Assembly: GCA_964512655.1 (NCBI GenBank)
Contig: CAZEJT010000002.1
Coordinates: 434,001-498,000 of the forward strand
Direction: 5' to 3'
Length of the DNA stretch: 64,000 bases
DNA from: VBOC01 sp964512655
GTDB lineage: Bacteria > Bacteroidota > Ignavibacteria > UBA10030 > SZUA-254
Shown here one piece after another: positions 50,293-59,462 of this stretch (within the stretch, counting starts at the first letter, position 1; the number at the start of each line of letters is the position of its first letter). Both the position numbers and the translations under genes were made by a program. A model generated the notes under the pieces. The model had not been told where the DNA came from, ran no database searches, and worked only from the letters and a program-made list of their open reading frames with translations.

Positions 50293-51723
50293 TTACTGCT
50301 TCACAAAAAGCGCCACCGCCTCGATGTGGTCTGTGTGCGGGAACATGTCGACAGGCTGAACTTCTTTCAGAGAGTACCCCGCTTCTGCCAACTGCTTGGC
50401 ATCCCTCGCCTGTGTCGAAGGATTGCAGCTGACGTAAACTATTTTTTCGGGTGAGAGTTTGGTGATCTGCGTAACCACCTTTGCATGCATCCCGCTCCGT
50501 GGAGGATCTGTAACAACCACCGTCGGGCGCGGATGCTCCCCGATCCAACGGCTGTCTTTTGTTAACCTGTCCTTAAGATCCCCCTGGAGAAAATAGCAAT
50601 TCCCCACGCGGTTGAATTCGGCGTTCCGCGCGGCATCGGCGATTGCGCTTTCCACCAATTCGATTCCGACTACCCTTTCCGGGTAGGGCGATAAATAGAT
50701 TGCGATCGCGCCTGTGCCGCAGTAGAGATCATAGACCACATCTCGCGGGCCGAGCGACGACAGCGTTCTGACCGTATCATACAACCGCTCGGCCTGGAGC
50801 GTGTTGGTCTGGAAAAACGAGTTCGCAGAGAGCCGGTAGGTGAAATCCCCCAGCTTTTCCATGATCGTGCCTGGTCCGTGATACACGATCTCCTTCTCGC
50901 CCCGCGCGACCATCGACTGGCGCGAAGTGATATTATTGACGATCGTTGTGATCTGAGGGAAGTGCTTGAGCAAAATGCCCGCCATGTTCTGCATCGCCTC
51001 CGGCCAGTCGTAGCTCGTCACCAGATTGACCATCAGATCACCGGTTCGCTTTCCCTCGCGAATCACCAGATGACGCAGGTACCCGTCGCGGGTTTCAGTG
51101 GAATACACCGTGAGATTCCAACCCCGTGAAACCTCCCTCACCGTATTCACGATCGCGGCGCTCTGTTCCGACTGCAGCCAGCACTCCTCGATGTTAACCA
51201 CCTTCTCGAACCGCTCCGGCACGTGGAGCCCGAGCGCAACCTCCATTTTCACTTCCTCTTTACGGCGGATTTCATCGTCCGTGAGCCAGCGATAATTCGA
51301 AAAGGTGAACTCCATCTTGTTCCGGTAGAAGTACGGATCTTCGCACCCGAGGACGGCGTGAACAACCGGATCCTTGAGACCGCCGATCCGTTCAAATGCA
51401 TCGACGACAAGCTGACGCTTGAATTGGAGCTGCGCGTCGTATAATAGGTCCTGCCGGCTGCACCCGCCGCACACGCCGAAGTGCTTGCATCTCGGCGCCA
51501 CCCGAAGCGGAGACGGAGTCAGAAGCTCTACCGCCCGGGCATCGGCGAAGTTCTTCCCGAGTTTCCTGATCCTCGCCCGCACAACATCTCCGGGAACGGC
51601 CTTCTCCACGAAGAATACGAGCCCGTCGTGTCGCGCGATTGTCCTCCCCTCCCCCGATAGGTTCTCTACGTTCAGCGTTATTTCGTCGCCTTTGACCAAG
51701 TGTTTAGTGACGCTCTCTTCCAC
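50293..51723 (-). CDS. rlmD: 23S rRNA (uracil-C5)-methyltransferase
   Basis: 476 residues. An N-terminal TRAM domain (ITLNVENLSGEGRTIARHDGL) is followed by the Fe-S cluster Cys motif CKHFGVCGGCSRQDLLYDAQ and a SAM methyltransferase domain with YDLYCGTGAIAIYL, VTDPPRSGMHAK and the catalytic nucleophile Cys in YVSCNPSTQARD (about residue 433). Length and order are those of RlmD/RumA; the modified base (1939 or 747) cannot be told apart by eye. Next to it is the exported propeller gene, same strand, 7 bp upstream. Confidence 0.93.
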   Translation of the reverse strand: MEESVTKHLVKGDEITLNVENLSGEGRTIARHDGLVFFVEKAVPGDVVRARIRKLGKNFADARAVELLTPSPLRVAPRCKHFGVCGGCSRQDLLYDAQLQFKRQLVVDAFERIGGLKDPVVHAVLGCEDPYFYRNKMEFTFSNYRWLTDDEIRRKEEVKMEVALGLHVPERFEKVVNIEECWLQSEQSAAIVNTVREVSRGWNLTVYSTETRDGYLRHLVIREGKRTGDLMVNLVTSYDWPEAMQNMAGILLKHFPQITTIVNNITSRQSMVARGEKEIVYHGPGTIMEKLGDFTYRLSANSFFQTNTLQAERLYDTVRTLSSLGPRDVVYDLYCGTGAIAIYLSPYPERVVGIELVESAIADAARNAEFNRVGNCYFLQGDLKDRLTKDSRWIGEHPRPTVVVTDPPRSGMHAKVVTQITKLSPEKIVYVSCNPSTQARDAKQLAEAGYSLKEVQPVDMFPHTDHIEAVALFVKQ

Positions 51724-51730
51724 CGCCGAT

Positions 51731-52699
51731 CTATTCCTTCGTTAATGTCCACACGTCGTTGCTGTAGACGAACTCCGTCTGGCCCTGAATCCCCGGGCCG
51801 CCATTCTTCCCTCCCGTCATGATGATCTGACCCTTAAACAGACATGTCGCCACCCCTCCACGCGGAGACCAGGGCGCGCTCTCTGCCGTCCAGTGTATCC
51901 CGTCCGGAGAATGCAGCACCTCGCTGCGAAATTTCGCGCTCCGGTTGCAGCCGATCAACCAGATCTGGTTGTCAAACACCTCCGGAGAATAGCCGTAGAT
52001 TTCCCCCTCCGCGATACTCGCGGTTAAAAGCTTCCAGTGTAGTCCGTCGGGGGAGATCCATGCGTCTTGAGCCAGCATAACGAGATTTCCCTTGAACTCG
52101 ATGAACCGCTGTCCTGCACGTTTCCCGAACGGGAGATTGTCGGCAACCTTCGACCAGTATACGGCGTCCGAAGAGGTCCAGGCATCACTGTACTTACCGT
52201 TCGCGTCTTCGCCACCGATGATCCAGAACTTATCGCTGAAGACAAACGGATGGTAGAAGAACCTCTTGGGAAGATTCGATTCTTTTGCCAGAACCTCCCA
52301 GGTCTTGAAGTCGGTTGTCCGCGCAATCTGGCTGGTCTGGGTGTAGTGTTCGATGTTCCCGTCGAATGTTCCCAGAGCATAGACTGCACCCTTGTGCTTC
52401 ACATACCCGAGAAACGCCTGGCGATTGATGATATCCGTGAGGGGAGTCTTGGACCACACTTTTCCGTCTCTTGAGACGAAAACCCCGTCATGATGGAACA
52501 CCCGCATGCACTGATCGTCTGAGAACAAATGGAAGTTGTAGCTTTTCCCGTAGGCCGCATCCGGGGTGAGCTGGGTCCACGTGTATTTTGGATCGTGGGT
52601 TTTGCCCACGCGCGAGTTCCGGTCCTCCCGTCGAGTTTGCGCAAGCGAGAGATTGAGAGTAATAAGGAATAAGGCGCCGTACAGGCAGAGGAGACGCAT
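51731..52699 (-). CDS. Exported beta-propeller-like (Kelch/sialidase type) protein
   Basis: About 322 residues from ATG 52699 (signal RLLCLYGALFLITLNLSLAQ), 17 bp after the receiver gene stop; the longer frame to 52915 overlaps that gene and is rejected. Repeating units such as WTSSDAVYWSKVADNLPFG, WISPDGLHWKLL, LHSPDGIHWTAES and YSNDVWTLT recall propeller blades with an SxDGxxW (Asp-box-like) motif. An exported propeller of unknown ligand; sialidase activity is not implied because no catalytic Arg triad can be picked out. Confidence 0.72.
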   Translation of the reverse strand: MRLLCLYGALFLITLNLSLAQTRREDRNSRVGKTHDPKYTWTQLTPDAAYGKSYNFHLFSDDQCMRVFHHDGVFVSRDGKVWSKTPLTDIINRQAFLGYVKHKGAVYALGTFDGNIEHYTQTSQIARTTDFKTWEVLAKESNLPKRFFYHPFVFSDKFWIIGGEDANGKYSDAWTSSDAVYWSKVADNLPFGKRAGQRFIEFKGNLVMLAQDAWISPDGLHWKLLTASIAEGEIYGYSPEVFDNQIWLIGCNRSAKFRSEVLHSPDGIHWTAESAPWSPRGGVATCLFKGQIIMTGGKNGGPGIQGQTEFVYSNDVWTLTKE

Positions 52700-52715
52700 C
52701 TGGCGGGTCAGTCGA

Positions 52716-53090
52716 CTAATTCTGTTGCAGCGCATCCTTAATTCGACGCATGAGCTCGTCGTGATCATAGGGCTTGGCGAAGCAGTCGAATACACCCAGT
52801 CGATGCGCCTCCATGGCGGTTTCAATGTTGTCCCGGAGGAATCCGCTGACGATGATGACTGGGATCTTGCAAAACCTCGGATCTTTTTTGATCGCCTTAA
52901 GAAACTCCATTCCATCCATCCTGGGGGCCTTTATATCCGTAATAATGACATCCGGCATAACCGCAGGCATAAGCTCCAGGAAATTCGACTTATCCCGATC
53001 GCCTACAACTTCATACCCTTGCGTCATGATCTCATTTGAGAGATGCGCGAGGAATTGATCATCGTCTTCCAAAACGGCAATGAGTGGCAT
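52716..53090 (-). CDS. Single-domain response regulator
   Basis: 124 residues from ATG 53090 (GGGAG six nt upstream); the frame to 53168 upstream lacks support. Receiver domain: LIAVLEDDDQF acidic pair, phosphoacceptor Asp in VIITDIKAPRMDG, VIIVSGF, and KPYDHDELMRRI with the conserved Lys. No output domain. No histidine kinase adjoins; the NarL-type pair at 56247-58767 is the nearest two-component system. Possibly co-transcribed with the propeller protein. Confidence 0.85.
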   Translation of the reverse strand: MPLIAVLEDDDQFLAHLSNEIMTQGYEVVGDRDKSNFLELMPAVMPDVIITDIKAPRMDGMEFLKAIKKDPRFCKIPVIIVSGFLRDNIETAMEAHRLGVFDCFAKPYDHDELMRRIKDALQQN

Positions 53091-53256
53091 AACGTCTCCC
53101 GACCGATGAATTAGTGAAGGGTTAATTGCGAATAGTTGGAAAGTAACGAAAGCCGGGGAGGGATGCAATGGCTGCCATGCCTTATGGCATCCGTGAGCCT
53201 CAGGCCTGCCGCGTCAGGCCTTTGAGGGGAGAGCTTAAATCGAAGGGGAAGGGGCC

Positions 53257-56151
53257 TTACTTCAACAATTGCATCTTCTTCGTCAACACGAACGATTTGT
53301 AAGGATCATTCACTCTCGCCGCGCGCAGCTCATAGAAATATACTCCAGATGCGACATTCGAGGCGTTCCACTCTGTTTCCCTGTACCCGGCTTCCTGGAT
53401 GTCGTGGATGAGGGTTTCGACAACCAGGCCGAGTACGTTCACAATCCGTAATGACACGGTACTTCGGACCGGAAGCTGGTACCTGATTGTGGTTACGGGA
53501 TTGAACGGATTTGGATAATTCTGTGAGAGTTGAAATTCTCTCGGGACGGGTCTGGATCCTGCGAGGATGAGTTCGATGATCGCCTCCTGTGAGGCAACCT
53601 CCGCCTTCCCCCGGCCCGCCAGCCCATATGTCTCTCCACCGACACGAAGCGCCGAGCCCGATGATTCCTCATGCATTTCCCATGAAATAGTCGCGGGGAA
53701 GCGTGCCGAGGAAAGGATGAGGCCGACCTTTTTTGATTTTCCAACTTCTCCTGCTTCTACCATCCTGTTATCATCGAATCGGGCGTCAAGGATCCCAGGT
53801 GGAGGTACCGGCGGAAGGGCGTACTGATCCGGATCTACCCCAAGCGCGGACACAGACCCGAAGTACAGCGTTCGCTTGTTCCCGCCGGCATCCTCGATCG
53901 AGAGTATGTTGAACTTGTTTAGAGAGCTGCTCGATATTTTCTGGGTGCCCGCAAATGTGTTCTCGGACGGCGCGGGCAGGACAAGCTTGCCGTCGTCGCT
54001 CACCCTGACCCAGTACCCGCGTGAGGGCATCAGAGTATCCGCCACAAAGTACCCGCTGTCGTAACCGAAAAATGGGGACTGCATTGTTGAATTGATCACC
54101 GTGACGGCACCGACTGGAAGAGGATCCGATACCGGACCGATAAGATTCCACCTTTTAGAAACGACAATCGTCTCACGAACAGCCGGCACGCATGTTATGT
54201 GGATCGATTCTGGAGAATTGAAGTTGGTCCAGTACCCCAAACCCGGGGTGAGCGAATCCACGGGCTGGTACCCATTCACATATTTAAACGCACGCCCTTG
54301 CGCCCCTGGAAAAAGGTAACGAAGGAAGTTGTCCGAGGGTACTCCCGGTAACGACAGAAGATTCCAACCGGCGGTGACGGCTCTTCGAACGGAGATCGCT
54401 GTGTCCAGAATGAATGTAGATACCTCTGACCAGAGCGTCCGATGGATCGAACGCTTCGACCTCACCCTCCAGTAAAGGCGGCCAGATGCGCCGGGCGAGA
54501 CGGTATCCGAAGTATCCGATATCGTTGAGTCGTTCAGCACGAGCCCCGTTCCGAACGTCGAATCACCGGAAACCTGCAGCCAGAACGGTGCCCCGTAATA
54601 CTTGCTGCTCCATGCGAATCGAACGGGCGCCAGTGGGCTTTTGAATTCGTTGTGAGCGGGTGCGATCAAGACCGGGGGCGTACTGTCATGCTCGGCTATA
54701 TAGTAATGAGAGTTACCCGGGATTCCCTCGAAGAGATCATCCGTCCCGGAGGGCCATTCGACTTTTACTGAATCAACGATGACCGCATCGCCGAGTCCGA
54801 AATGGAGCGTCAGGTTCTGGCTGTTATATCCCGTCTGAGCGGGAACTTCTCTCAACTGCCAGAATGATGATCCGTTTATCGTTGCCTTGATTCTTACTTT
54901 CGCTCCGATCGCCGCCCTGTTCGTTGCGGTTCCGGTCAGGTTGAATTCGATCCAGTGGTTCAGGTTTCCGCTGTTATGGTAGAGAAAGTTGTGCTGGTTA
55001 AGTCTGTTTGCGACGAACAGATCGAGAAATCCGTCATCGTCGTAGTCCACCCAGACACATCCGAATGAATTGCCGACCCGTGTGACGGGATCGCCGGTGG
55101 TGATTCTTGTGAAGGTGTAATTGGGAGGGCCGTCGTTGTGATAGAGGAAGGAAGCGCCTCCATCATTTCCGATGAAGAGGTCGAGATATCCGTCATTGTC
55201 GTAATCTCCCCACGAACTTCCGACACAATTGCCCGCATTCGCGGCGATAGCGCTCCCGGCAACCGGATCAAGCGAGTAGTCCGGCGATCCGGAGTTATGG
55301 TAGAGAAGATTGCCGTTATTCGAATAATTGGCGACCACCAAATCCGGGTTGCCGTCGTTGTCATAGTCTCCCCAACTGGCTCCTAGAGTCGATTTTCCGT
55401 CTGCAATCACGACATGTGCGAACTGGAAATTGCCGTAGTTGGTGTAAATCATGTCGTTCTGGGAACCGGCGTTCCCTACGAAGAGGTCGGGCCGGCGGTC
55501 GTTATTCAGGTCGGCCCAGGCGCCCGGAATCGAAAAATTTCCGCCGTCACCCACGGGCGAAACCGAATCGATCCGCGTGAAATCGAAGTTGGGAGCCCCG
55601 TTATTATGGTAGAAGTAATCGTTCCCCTGAAAGTTCACGACGTACAGATCAAGAACTCCGTCACCGTCGAGATCGATCCATGAGCTGCTGTTTGAGTTCG
55701 CCCTGTCCGTCACGATGCTTCCCGCTGTAACTTTTGTAAACGTCGAATCCCCGTTTCCCAGATAGAGAAAGTTTCCGAAATTCGCCCTGTTGGTCACAAA
55801 GCAGTCCAATTTTCCGTCGTTGTTGTAATCTCCCCAGGTGCTCCCGATGGATGAGCCGCCGTCAGTGACGATGGCTCCCGTCGTGACCTTAATGTACCCG
55901 CCTTTCCGGTCATTCAGATAGAGCGAGTTGTTCTGGTTCGAGAGATTACCATGCGCGACGAAGAGATCCAGATAACCGTCACGGTTGACATCGATCCATG
56001 AGCCGCCGCCGCTCTCATAGATGTCAGTGATGATAGGGTTGGTCGTGTCTGTGACGATTGTGAGTGTTTGTGCCTCAAGGCGAGAGACGAATCGTGGGGC
56101 AAATGAGAATAGAAGGAGGGCGAGAAGGGATGCGAGCCTGAGGTTTTTCAT
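53257..56151 (-). CDS. FG-GAP/VCBS and ASPIC-UnbV repeat protein with type IX sorting domain
   Basis: 964 residues. Signal peptide (LASLLALLLFSFAPRFVSRLEAQ), then many VCBS-type repeats with DxNxDGxxD calcium sites (SWIDVNRDGYLDLFV; WGDYNNDGKLDCFV; SWIDLDGDGVLDLYV), an ASPIC-UnbV domain (IGAKVRIKATINGSSFWQLRE; VDSVKVEWPSGTDDLFEGIP) and a C-terminal domain with NYPNPFNPVTTIRYQLP...ASGVYFYELRA, the type IX secretion/FlgD-like sorting signal. Predicted cell-surface or secreted adhesin-like protein. A palindrome shared with the downstream two-component genes lies 60 bp upstream. Confidence 0.88.
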   Translation of the reverse strand: MKNLRLASLLALLLFSFAPRFVSRLEAQTLTIVTDTTNPIITDIYESGGGSWIDVNRDGYLDLFVAHGNLSNQNNSLYLNDRKGGYIKVTTGAIVTDGGSSIGSTWGDYNNDGKLDCFVTNRANFGNFLYLGNGDSTFTKVTAGSIVTDRANSNSSSWIDLDGDGVLDLYVVNFQGNDYFYHNNGAPNFDFTRIDSVSPVGDGGNFSIPGAWADLNNDRRPDLFVGNAGSQNDMIYTNYGNFQFAHVVIADGKSTLGASWGDYDNDGNPDLVVANYSNNGNLLYHNSGSPDYSLDPVAGSAIAANAGNCVGSSWGDYDNDGYLDLFIGNDGGASFLYHNDGPPNYTFTRITTGDPVTRVGNSFGCVWVDYDDDGFLDLFVANRLNQHNFLYHNSGNLNHWIEFNLTGTATNRAAIGAKVRIKATINGSSFWQLREVPAQTGYNSQNLTLHFGLGDAVIVDSVKVEWPSGTDDLFEGIPGNSHYYIAEHDSTPPVLIAPAHNEFKSPLAPVRFAWSSKYYGAPFWLQVSGDSTFGTGLVLNDSTISDTSDTVSPGASGRLYWRVRSKRSIHRTLWSEVSTFILDTAISVRRAVTAGWNLLSLPGVPSDNFLRYLFPGAQGRAFKYVNGYQPVDSLTPGLGYWTNFNSPESIHITCVPAVRETIVVSKRWNLIGPVSDPLPVGAVTVINSTMQSPFFGYDSGYFVADTLMPSRGYWVRVSDDGKLVLPAPSENTFAGTQKISSSSLNKFNILSIEDAGGNKRTLYFGSVSALGVDPDQYALPPVPPPGILDARFDDNRMVEAGEVGKSKKVGLILSSARFPATISWEMHEESSGSALRVGGETYGLAGRGKAEVASQEAIIELILAGSRPVPREFQLSQNYPNPFNPVTTIRYQLPVRSTVSLRIVNVLGLVVETLIHDIQEAGYRETEWNASNVASGVYFYELRAARVNDPYKSFVLTKKMQLLK

Positions 56152-56210
56152 GCCGTTGAGAAGTCGGGAGTTTTGATTCTAAGAAATATAGGGACTCCCG
56201 GCGGGCATGT

Positions 56211-56232
56211 AAATGACCCGTTTGGGTCATTT
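56211..56232. promoter_or_regulatory. Palindromic motif, candidate site for the NarL-type regulator
   Basis: Perfect inverted repeat AAATGACCC-GTTT-GGGTCATTT, between the VCBS gene start and the regulator gene's 3' end. A related motif (AAATAACCCGTTTAG) lies just upstream of the sensor kinase start. Confidence 0.5.
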
Positions 56233-56246
56233 GTGAACGGAAAGGA

Positions 56247-56870
56247 TCAGATCATCTTCTGCCTCAGCGCTTTTGCGACGGCTTCAGATTTGGAATGAAC
56301 CTCGAGTTTCTTGTAGATATTCTTGAGATGGCGGCGCACGGTCTCTTCACTGATGAAAAGCGCCTCGGCGATCATCTTGTAGCTCTTCCCTTTGCACAGG
56401 AGCGCGAGTACGTCCAACTCCCTGGCGGTCAGCGTGTGCTCTGATTTCTTCTGGAACGAGTTTGTGACCATCCGCGCGATCTGGGTACTCATTGGTGATC
56501 CGCCCTCCCTCACTTCTCTCATCGCCTCGAGGATCCGTTCTGTGGGTGTCTCTTTGACAAGGTATCCGCACGCGCCGGCGCAGAGGGCCTCGAAGACGAT
56601 TTCATCGTTTTCATGGACTGTCAGCACAACGATGTCCAGGTCGGGGTGATCCTCCTTGATTCTGCGAATCCCTTCAATGCCCGACATTCCCGGCAAACCG
56701 ACATCCATGAGAACGACATCGGGCACATCTGCTTTTATTCCCTCTATCGCCGTCCAGCAGTCCCGGTAGGTGTTGGAACATGCGAAGCCTTCTGTCCCGT
56801 CAATCAGCAGGCCGAGGCTCTCGCGAATGTCGTCGTCGTCCTCTACGATTGAAACCCGTATCAAATCCAT
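56247..56870 (-). CDS. NarL/LuxR-family response regulator
   Basis: 207 residues. Receiver domain with SIVEDDDDIRES, phosphoacceptor VVLMDVGLPGMSG, VVLTVHEND, and GYLVKETPTERIL; then a LuxR-type DNA-binding domain (LTARELDVLALLCKGKSYKMIAEALFISEETVRRHLKNIYKKL). It is 7 bp downstream of the sensor kinase gene, so they form a two-component pair. Candidate target sites flank the operon (56211-56232, 58771-58785). Confidence 0.93.
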   Translation of the reverse strand: MDLIRVSIVEDDDDIRESLGLLIDGTEGFACSNTYRDCWTAIEGIKADVPDVVLMDVGLPGMSGIEGIRRIKEDHPDLDIVVLTVHENDEIVFEALCAGACGYLVKETPTERILEAMREVREGGSPMSTQIARMVTNSFQKKSEHTLTARELDVLALLCKGKSYKMIAEALFISEETVRRHLKNIYKKLEVHSKSEAVAKALRQKMI

Positions 56871-56877
56871 GGTACTC

Positions 56878-58767
56878 TCAGGCCTCGTTTGTCCGGGCAG
56901 GATCTATCCTTCCCGAGAACTCAACGGTGGTTCCGTGGCCCGATATGGAGTTTATTCTAAGGATTCCGCCTATTTTATCGGCCCTTCTCTCCATCCCGCT
57001 TAGCCCCTGCCCCGCCACAGAACGGGAGCGGTCAAATCCCTTTCCATCGTCCATCAGCTTCACAACGAGATCCCCATCGACAGAATGAACGTCCAGAGTG
57101 ACGTTCCTGCAGCCGGAATGTTTCGCGGCGTTATTCATCGCCTCCTTGAAAATGAGGAGAAGATGCCGCCGCCAGTCCACCCCCAATTGCACCGTGTCGA
57201 TTCCGTTCTCGGTCCCGTTCATTCTGAATGCAATGCCGGTACCATTGAAAATGCCGTCGCCGAAGTCTTTCAGGCGGATCGCGATGTCACCCGCGGAATC
57301 CTTCTCGGGGCTGAGGGACCAGAGAAAGTCCCTCATGCTTGTCGACAGTTCGTCGCAAGTCTGGATAATTTTATCGATTTGTTCGCGATGAGCATTTTGA
57401 CCTTCGCCGAGATTTCGCTTGATCACCTGGCTGAGAAGGGATATTTTCGTCAGTTTGTGCCCGAATTCATCATGAAAATCATCGGCTGCGCGCTGCCGGA
57501 CCCTCCTGTTTTCCCCGGCACGGACTCGCTCAAGCTCCTTCATTCGATGTATTTCGGATCGCACCCGGAATCGATTGAGTGAGATGATTACCGCCACGGC
57601 GAGAAGTGCCATGAGTGAATAAAACCATGGCGTCTTCCAGAAAGGAGGCGTAATCCGGATCCGTAGGGATGCGCCCAACTCGTTCCAGATTCCGTCTTTA
57701 CCTGAGGCTTTGACCCGAAAAACATAGGGGCCCGGGGGCACATCGGTGTACCGGGCGAAGCGATTGGCCCCCACTGAAACCCAATCTTTGTCAAACCCCT
57801 CAAGGATGAACTGGTACCGATTCTTCCCCGGTTCCCTGTAATCCAGCGCCGCGAAAGCCATGGCGAAGAAACGATCGTGGTGCGAGATCTCCACCGAGTC
57901 AAAACCCTCGGAGCCCTTCACGAAACTCTCATTCGAATTATCAAAGATCATGAAGTCCGTAATCACGACCGGGGGAACGAAGGAGTGAGAAAGCACTGAA
58001 CGGTCTGAGTCGCTAAGATCGAGCTTATCGACTCCTCCGTGACTCAGCCCGATCCAGAGAAGTCCTGATCTATCTTCCAGGAGGGAGATAATCTCATTGC
58101 CGGCGATAGTGTTTGGATCGTCAGGGTTGTGTACATAGTGCGACCAGGTACTCCTCACGCTGTTCAAAGAGACTAATCCGTGTCTCGTCCCTATCCACAT
58201 ATCCCCTGAGGCGCCCTCCGCGATGGCGTTCACGGTGGCAAGTTCAGGACTCTTTCTTGTCAGCTCTCCCCATATTGAACCTCCCTTCGCCTCAATCTGG
58301 CTTTGAACGGATTCTTCTTTGTAGAGGCCCAAATGCGAGAGATTCTTTTCCATCCGCCGCATGGTCCCTTTCGACTCATCAAACCTGTTCAGACCGCCTC
58401 CACTTGTGGCAATCCACAAGATGCCCGCGGGATCCTCACGCAGTGAGATGACTGTATCATTTGAGAGCGAGCTCGAATCATCGGGGTGATTTCGATACAT
58501 GAGCCATGCGTAACCGTCGTATCTCATGACTCCGTGCGATGTTCCGAACCAGATGAATCCTTTTGAATCCTGGAAGATGCATCGCGCAAGATTCCGGTCG
58601 GCGGCCGGACCAACTGCCATGTGTTCAAAACGCGGACGCGTCGGGTGGTTTGCCTCGATGGGAGTCGCTGCGAGGCAAGGCAGGATCAACAGGTTTAAAA
58701 CAGAACCGACGAGGAACCGAAGGAGCTTCACAAATGTAAAGTAACCAATTGAGGGGAAGGAAACCAT
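56878..58767 (-). CDS. Sensor histidine kinase with short Reg_prop propeller and Y_Y_Y domain
   Basis: 629 residues. Exported N-terminus (KLLRFLVGSVLNLLILPCLAATP), only about four two-component regulator propeller units (IFQDSKGFIWFGTSHGVMRYD; EDPAGILWIATSGGGLNRFD; DMWIGTRHGLVSLN; EDRSGLLWIGLSHGGVDKL), a Y_Y_Y domain (RYTDVPPGPYVFRVKASGKDG), one membrane helix (FYSLMALLAVAVIISL), a HisKA_3 phosphoacceptor (DDFHDEFGHKLTKISLL) and an HATPase domain (MNNAAKHSG; LMDDGKGFD). Full family members have about 14 propeller units, so this one is short. Pairs with the regulator at 56247. Confidence 0.88.
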   Translation of the reverse strand: MVSFPSIGYFTFVKLLRFLVGSVLNLLILPCLAATPIEANHPTRPRFEHMAVGPAADRNLARCIFQDSKGFIWFGTSHGVMRYDGYAWLMYRNHPDDSSSLSNDTVISLREDPAGILWIATSGGGLNRFDESKGTMRRMEKNLSHLGLYKEESVQSQIEAKGGSIWGELTRKSPELATVNAIAEGASGDMWIGTRHGLVSLNSVRSTWSHYVHNPDDPNTIAGNEIISLLEDRSGLLWIGLSHGGVDKLDLSDSDRSVLSHSFVPPVVITDFMIFDNSNESFVKGSEGFDSVEISHHDRFFAMAFAALDYREPGKNRYQFILEGFDKDWVSVGANRFARYTDVPPGPYVFRVKASGKDGIWNELGASLRIRITPPFWKTPWFYSLMALLAVAVIISLNRFRVRSEIHRMKELERVRAGENRRVRQRAADDFHDEFGHKLTKISLLSQVIKRNLGEGQNAHREQIDKIIQTCDELSTSMRDFLWSLSPEKDSAGDIAIRLKDFGDGIFNGTGIAFRMNGTENGIDTVQLGVDWRRHLLLIFKEAMNNAAKHSGCRNVTLDVHSVDGDLVVKLMDDGKGFDRSRSVAGQGLSGMERRADKIGGILRINSISGHGTTVEFSGRIDPARTNEA

Positions 58768-58770
58768 CCC

Positions 58771-58785
58771 CTAAACGGGTTATTT
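58771..58785 (-). promoter_or_regulatory. Motif upstream of the sensor kinase matching the 56211 palindrome
   Basis: Minus strand AAATAACCCGTTTAG, four bases before the kinase ATG. It matches 12 of the first 13 bases of the palindrome at 56211-56232. Confidence 0.4.
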
Positions 58786-58808
58786 ACTGCGGGCGTTTCA
58801 GGATCGCA

Positions 58809-59381
58809 TTACTTCGTCGCCGGGGTTGCAGGGATTGAGGTTTGTTCCAGTGAGGGAGTAAATCCGTTTCCCATATCATTGAGGATCTTGAGCTTCACTG
58901 CATCGCCTTCTTTATACCAGAGTAGTTTCTGATCGAAGGGATGTCCCGGCAGCGGCACTTTCGTTGCCAGCACCAGTGTATCGCCCACAAAATTACCCTT
59001 GTACGAAGGACGGTCGCCGAAATTGTTGAACATTGACAAAACGAACTGGTGTTCCTGTACATCGTACCCAAGCACACCATGGCCTTTGTACTTCCCGAAT
59101 AGCGAGTTAACGCTCTCGTCATTAATGATCAGAAACATGGAGTCGAGAGCCCATGTAATAACCGACGTCCCTTTTCCCGTCGCGCCCTTTGGTGCCGCCG
59201 GGCTCGACGGCATGACGGTTTCCGTCGTAAATGTCCCCGCGAGGAACCCCAGCTTCGCGCGTTCGCTGCTTGCAGTCGACGGCTGAATCCGCGCGGCTAT
59301 GGACGATGATTGTTTTTGAGCGTTGCAAATCCCCACGATTGCTACAAGCGTCAACAACGTTGCGCCTATCAGGTTCCTCAT
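58809..59381 (-). CDS. DUF1579-family exported protein
   Basis: 190 residues. Signal peptide (IGATLLTLVAIVGICNAQ), then the DUF1579 pattern: LGFLAGTFTTE, GATGKGTSVITWALDSMFLI, SLFGKYKGHGVLGYDVQEHQFVLSMFNNFGD. The family forms a lipocalin-like barrel of unknown function. An SD (AGGA) precedes the ATG. It is the last chromosomal-type gene before the tRNA remnant and the AT-rich island. Confidence 0.85.
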   Translation of the reverse strand: MRNLIGATLLTLVAIVGICNAQKQSSSIAARIQPSTASSERAKLGFLAGTFTTETVMPSSPAAPKGATGKGTSVITWALDSMFLIINDESVNSLFGKYKGHGVLGYDVQEHQFVLSMFNNFGDRPSYKGNFVGDTLVLATKVPLPGHPFDQKLLWYKEGDAVKLKILNDMGNGFTPSLEQTSIPATPATK

Positions 59382-59412
59382 CTTTGTCCTGTCATTTTTG
59401 GGTGAGATTCAG

Positions 59413-59441
59413 TTGCAAATACCAGTGCGAAAATCTATATT
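59413..59441 (+). promoter_or_regulatory. Promoter of the tRNA-Gly remnant
   Basis: TTGCAA (59413-59418), 17 bp, TATATT (59436-59441), ending 21 bp before the first tRNA base. It would start transcription just before the tRNA 5' end. Confidence 0.65.
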
Positions 59442-59462
59442 TACACTCGAAAGCGAATGCCC

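Noticed and set aside
51731..52699. Propeller protein as a sialidase
   Set aside because: The SxDGxxW motifs are also found in other propellers, and no catalytic Arg triad or Tyr/Glu pair can be identified.
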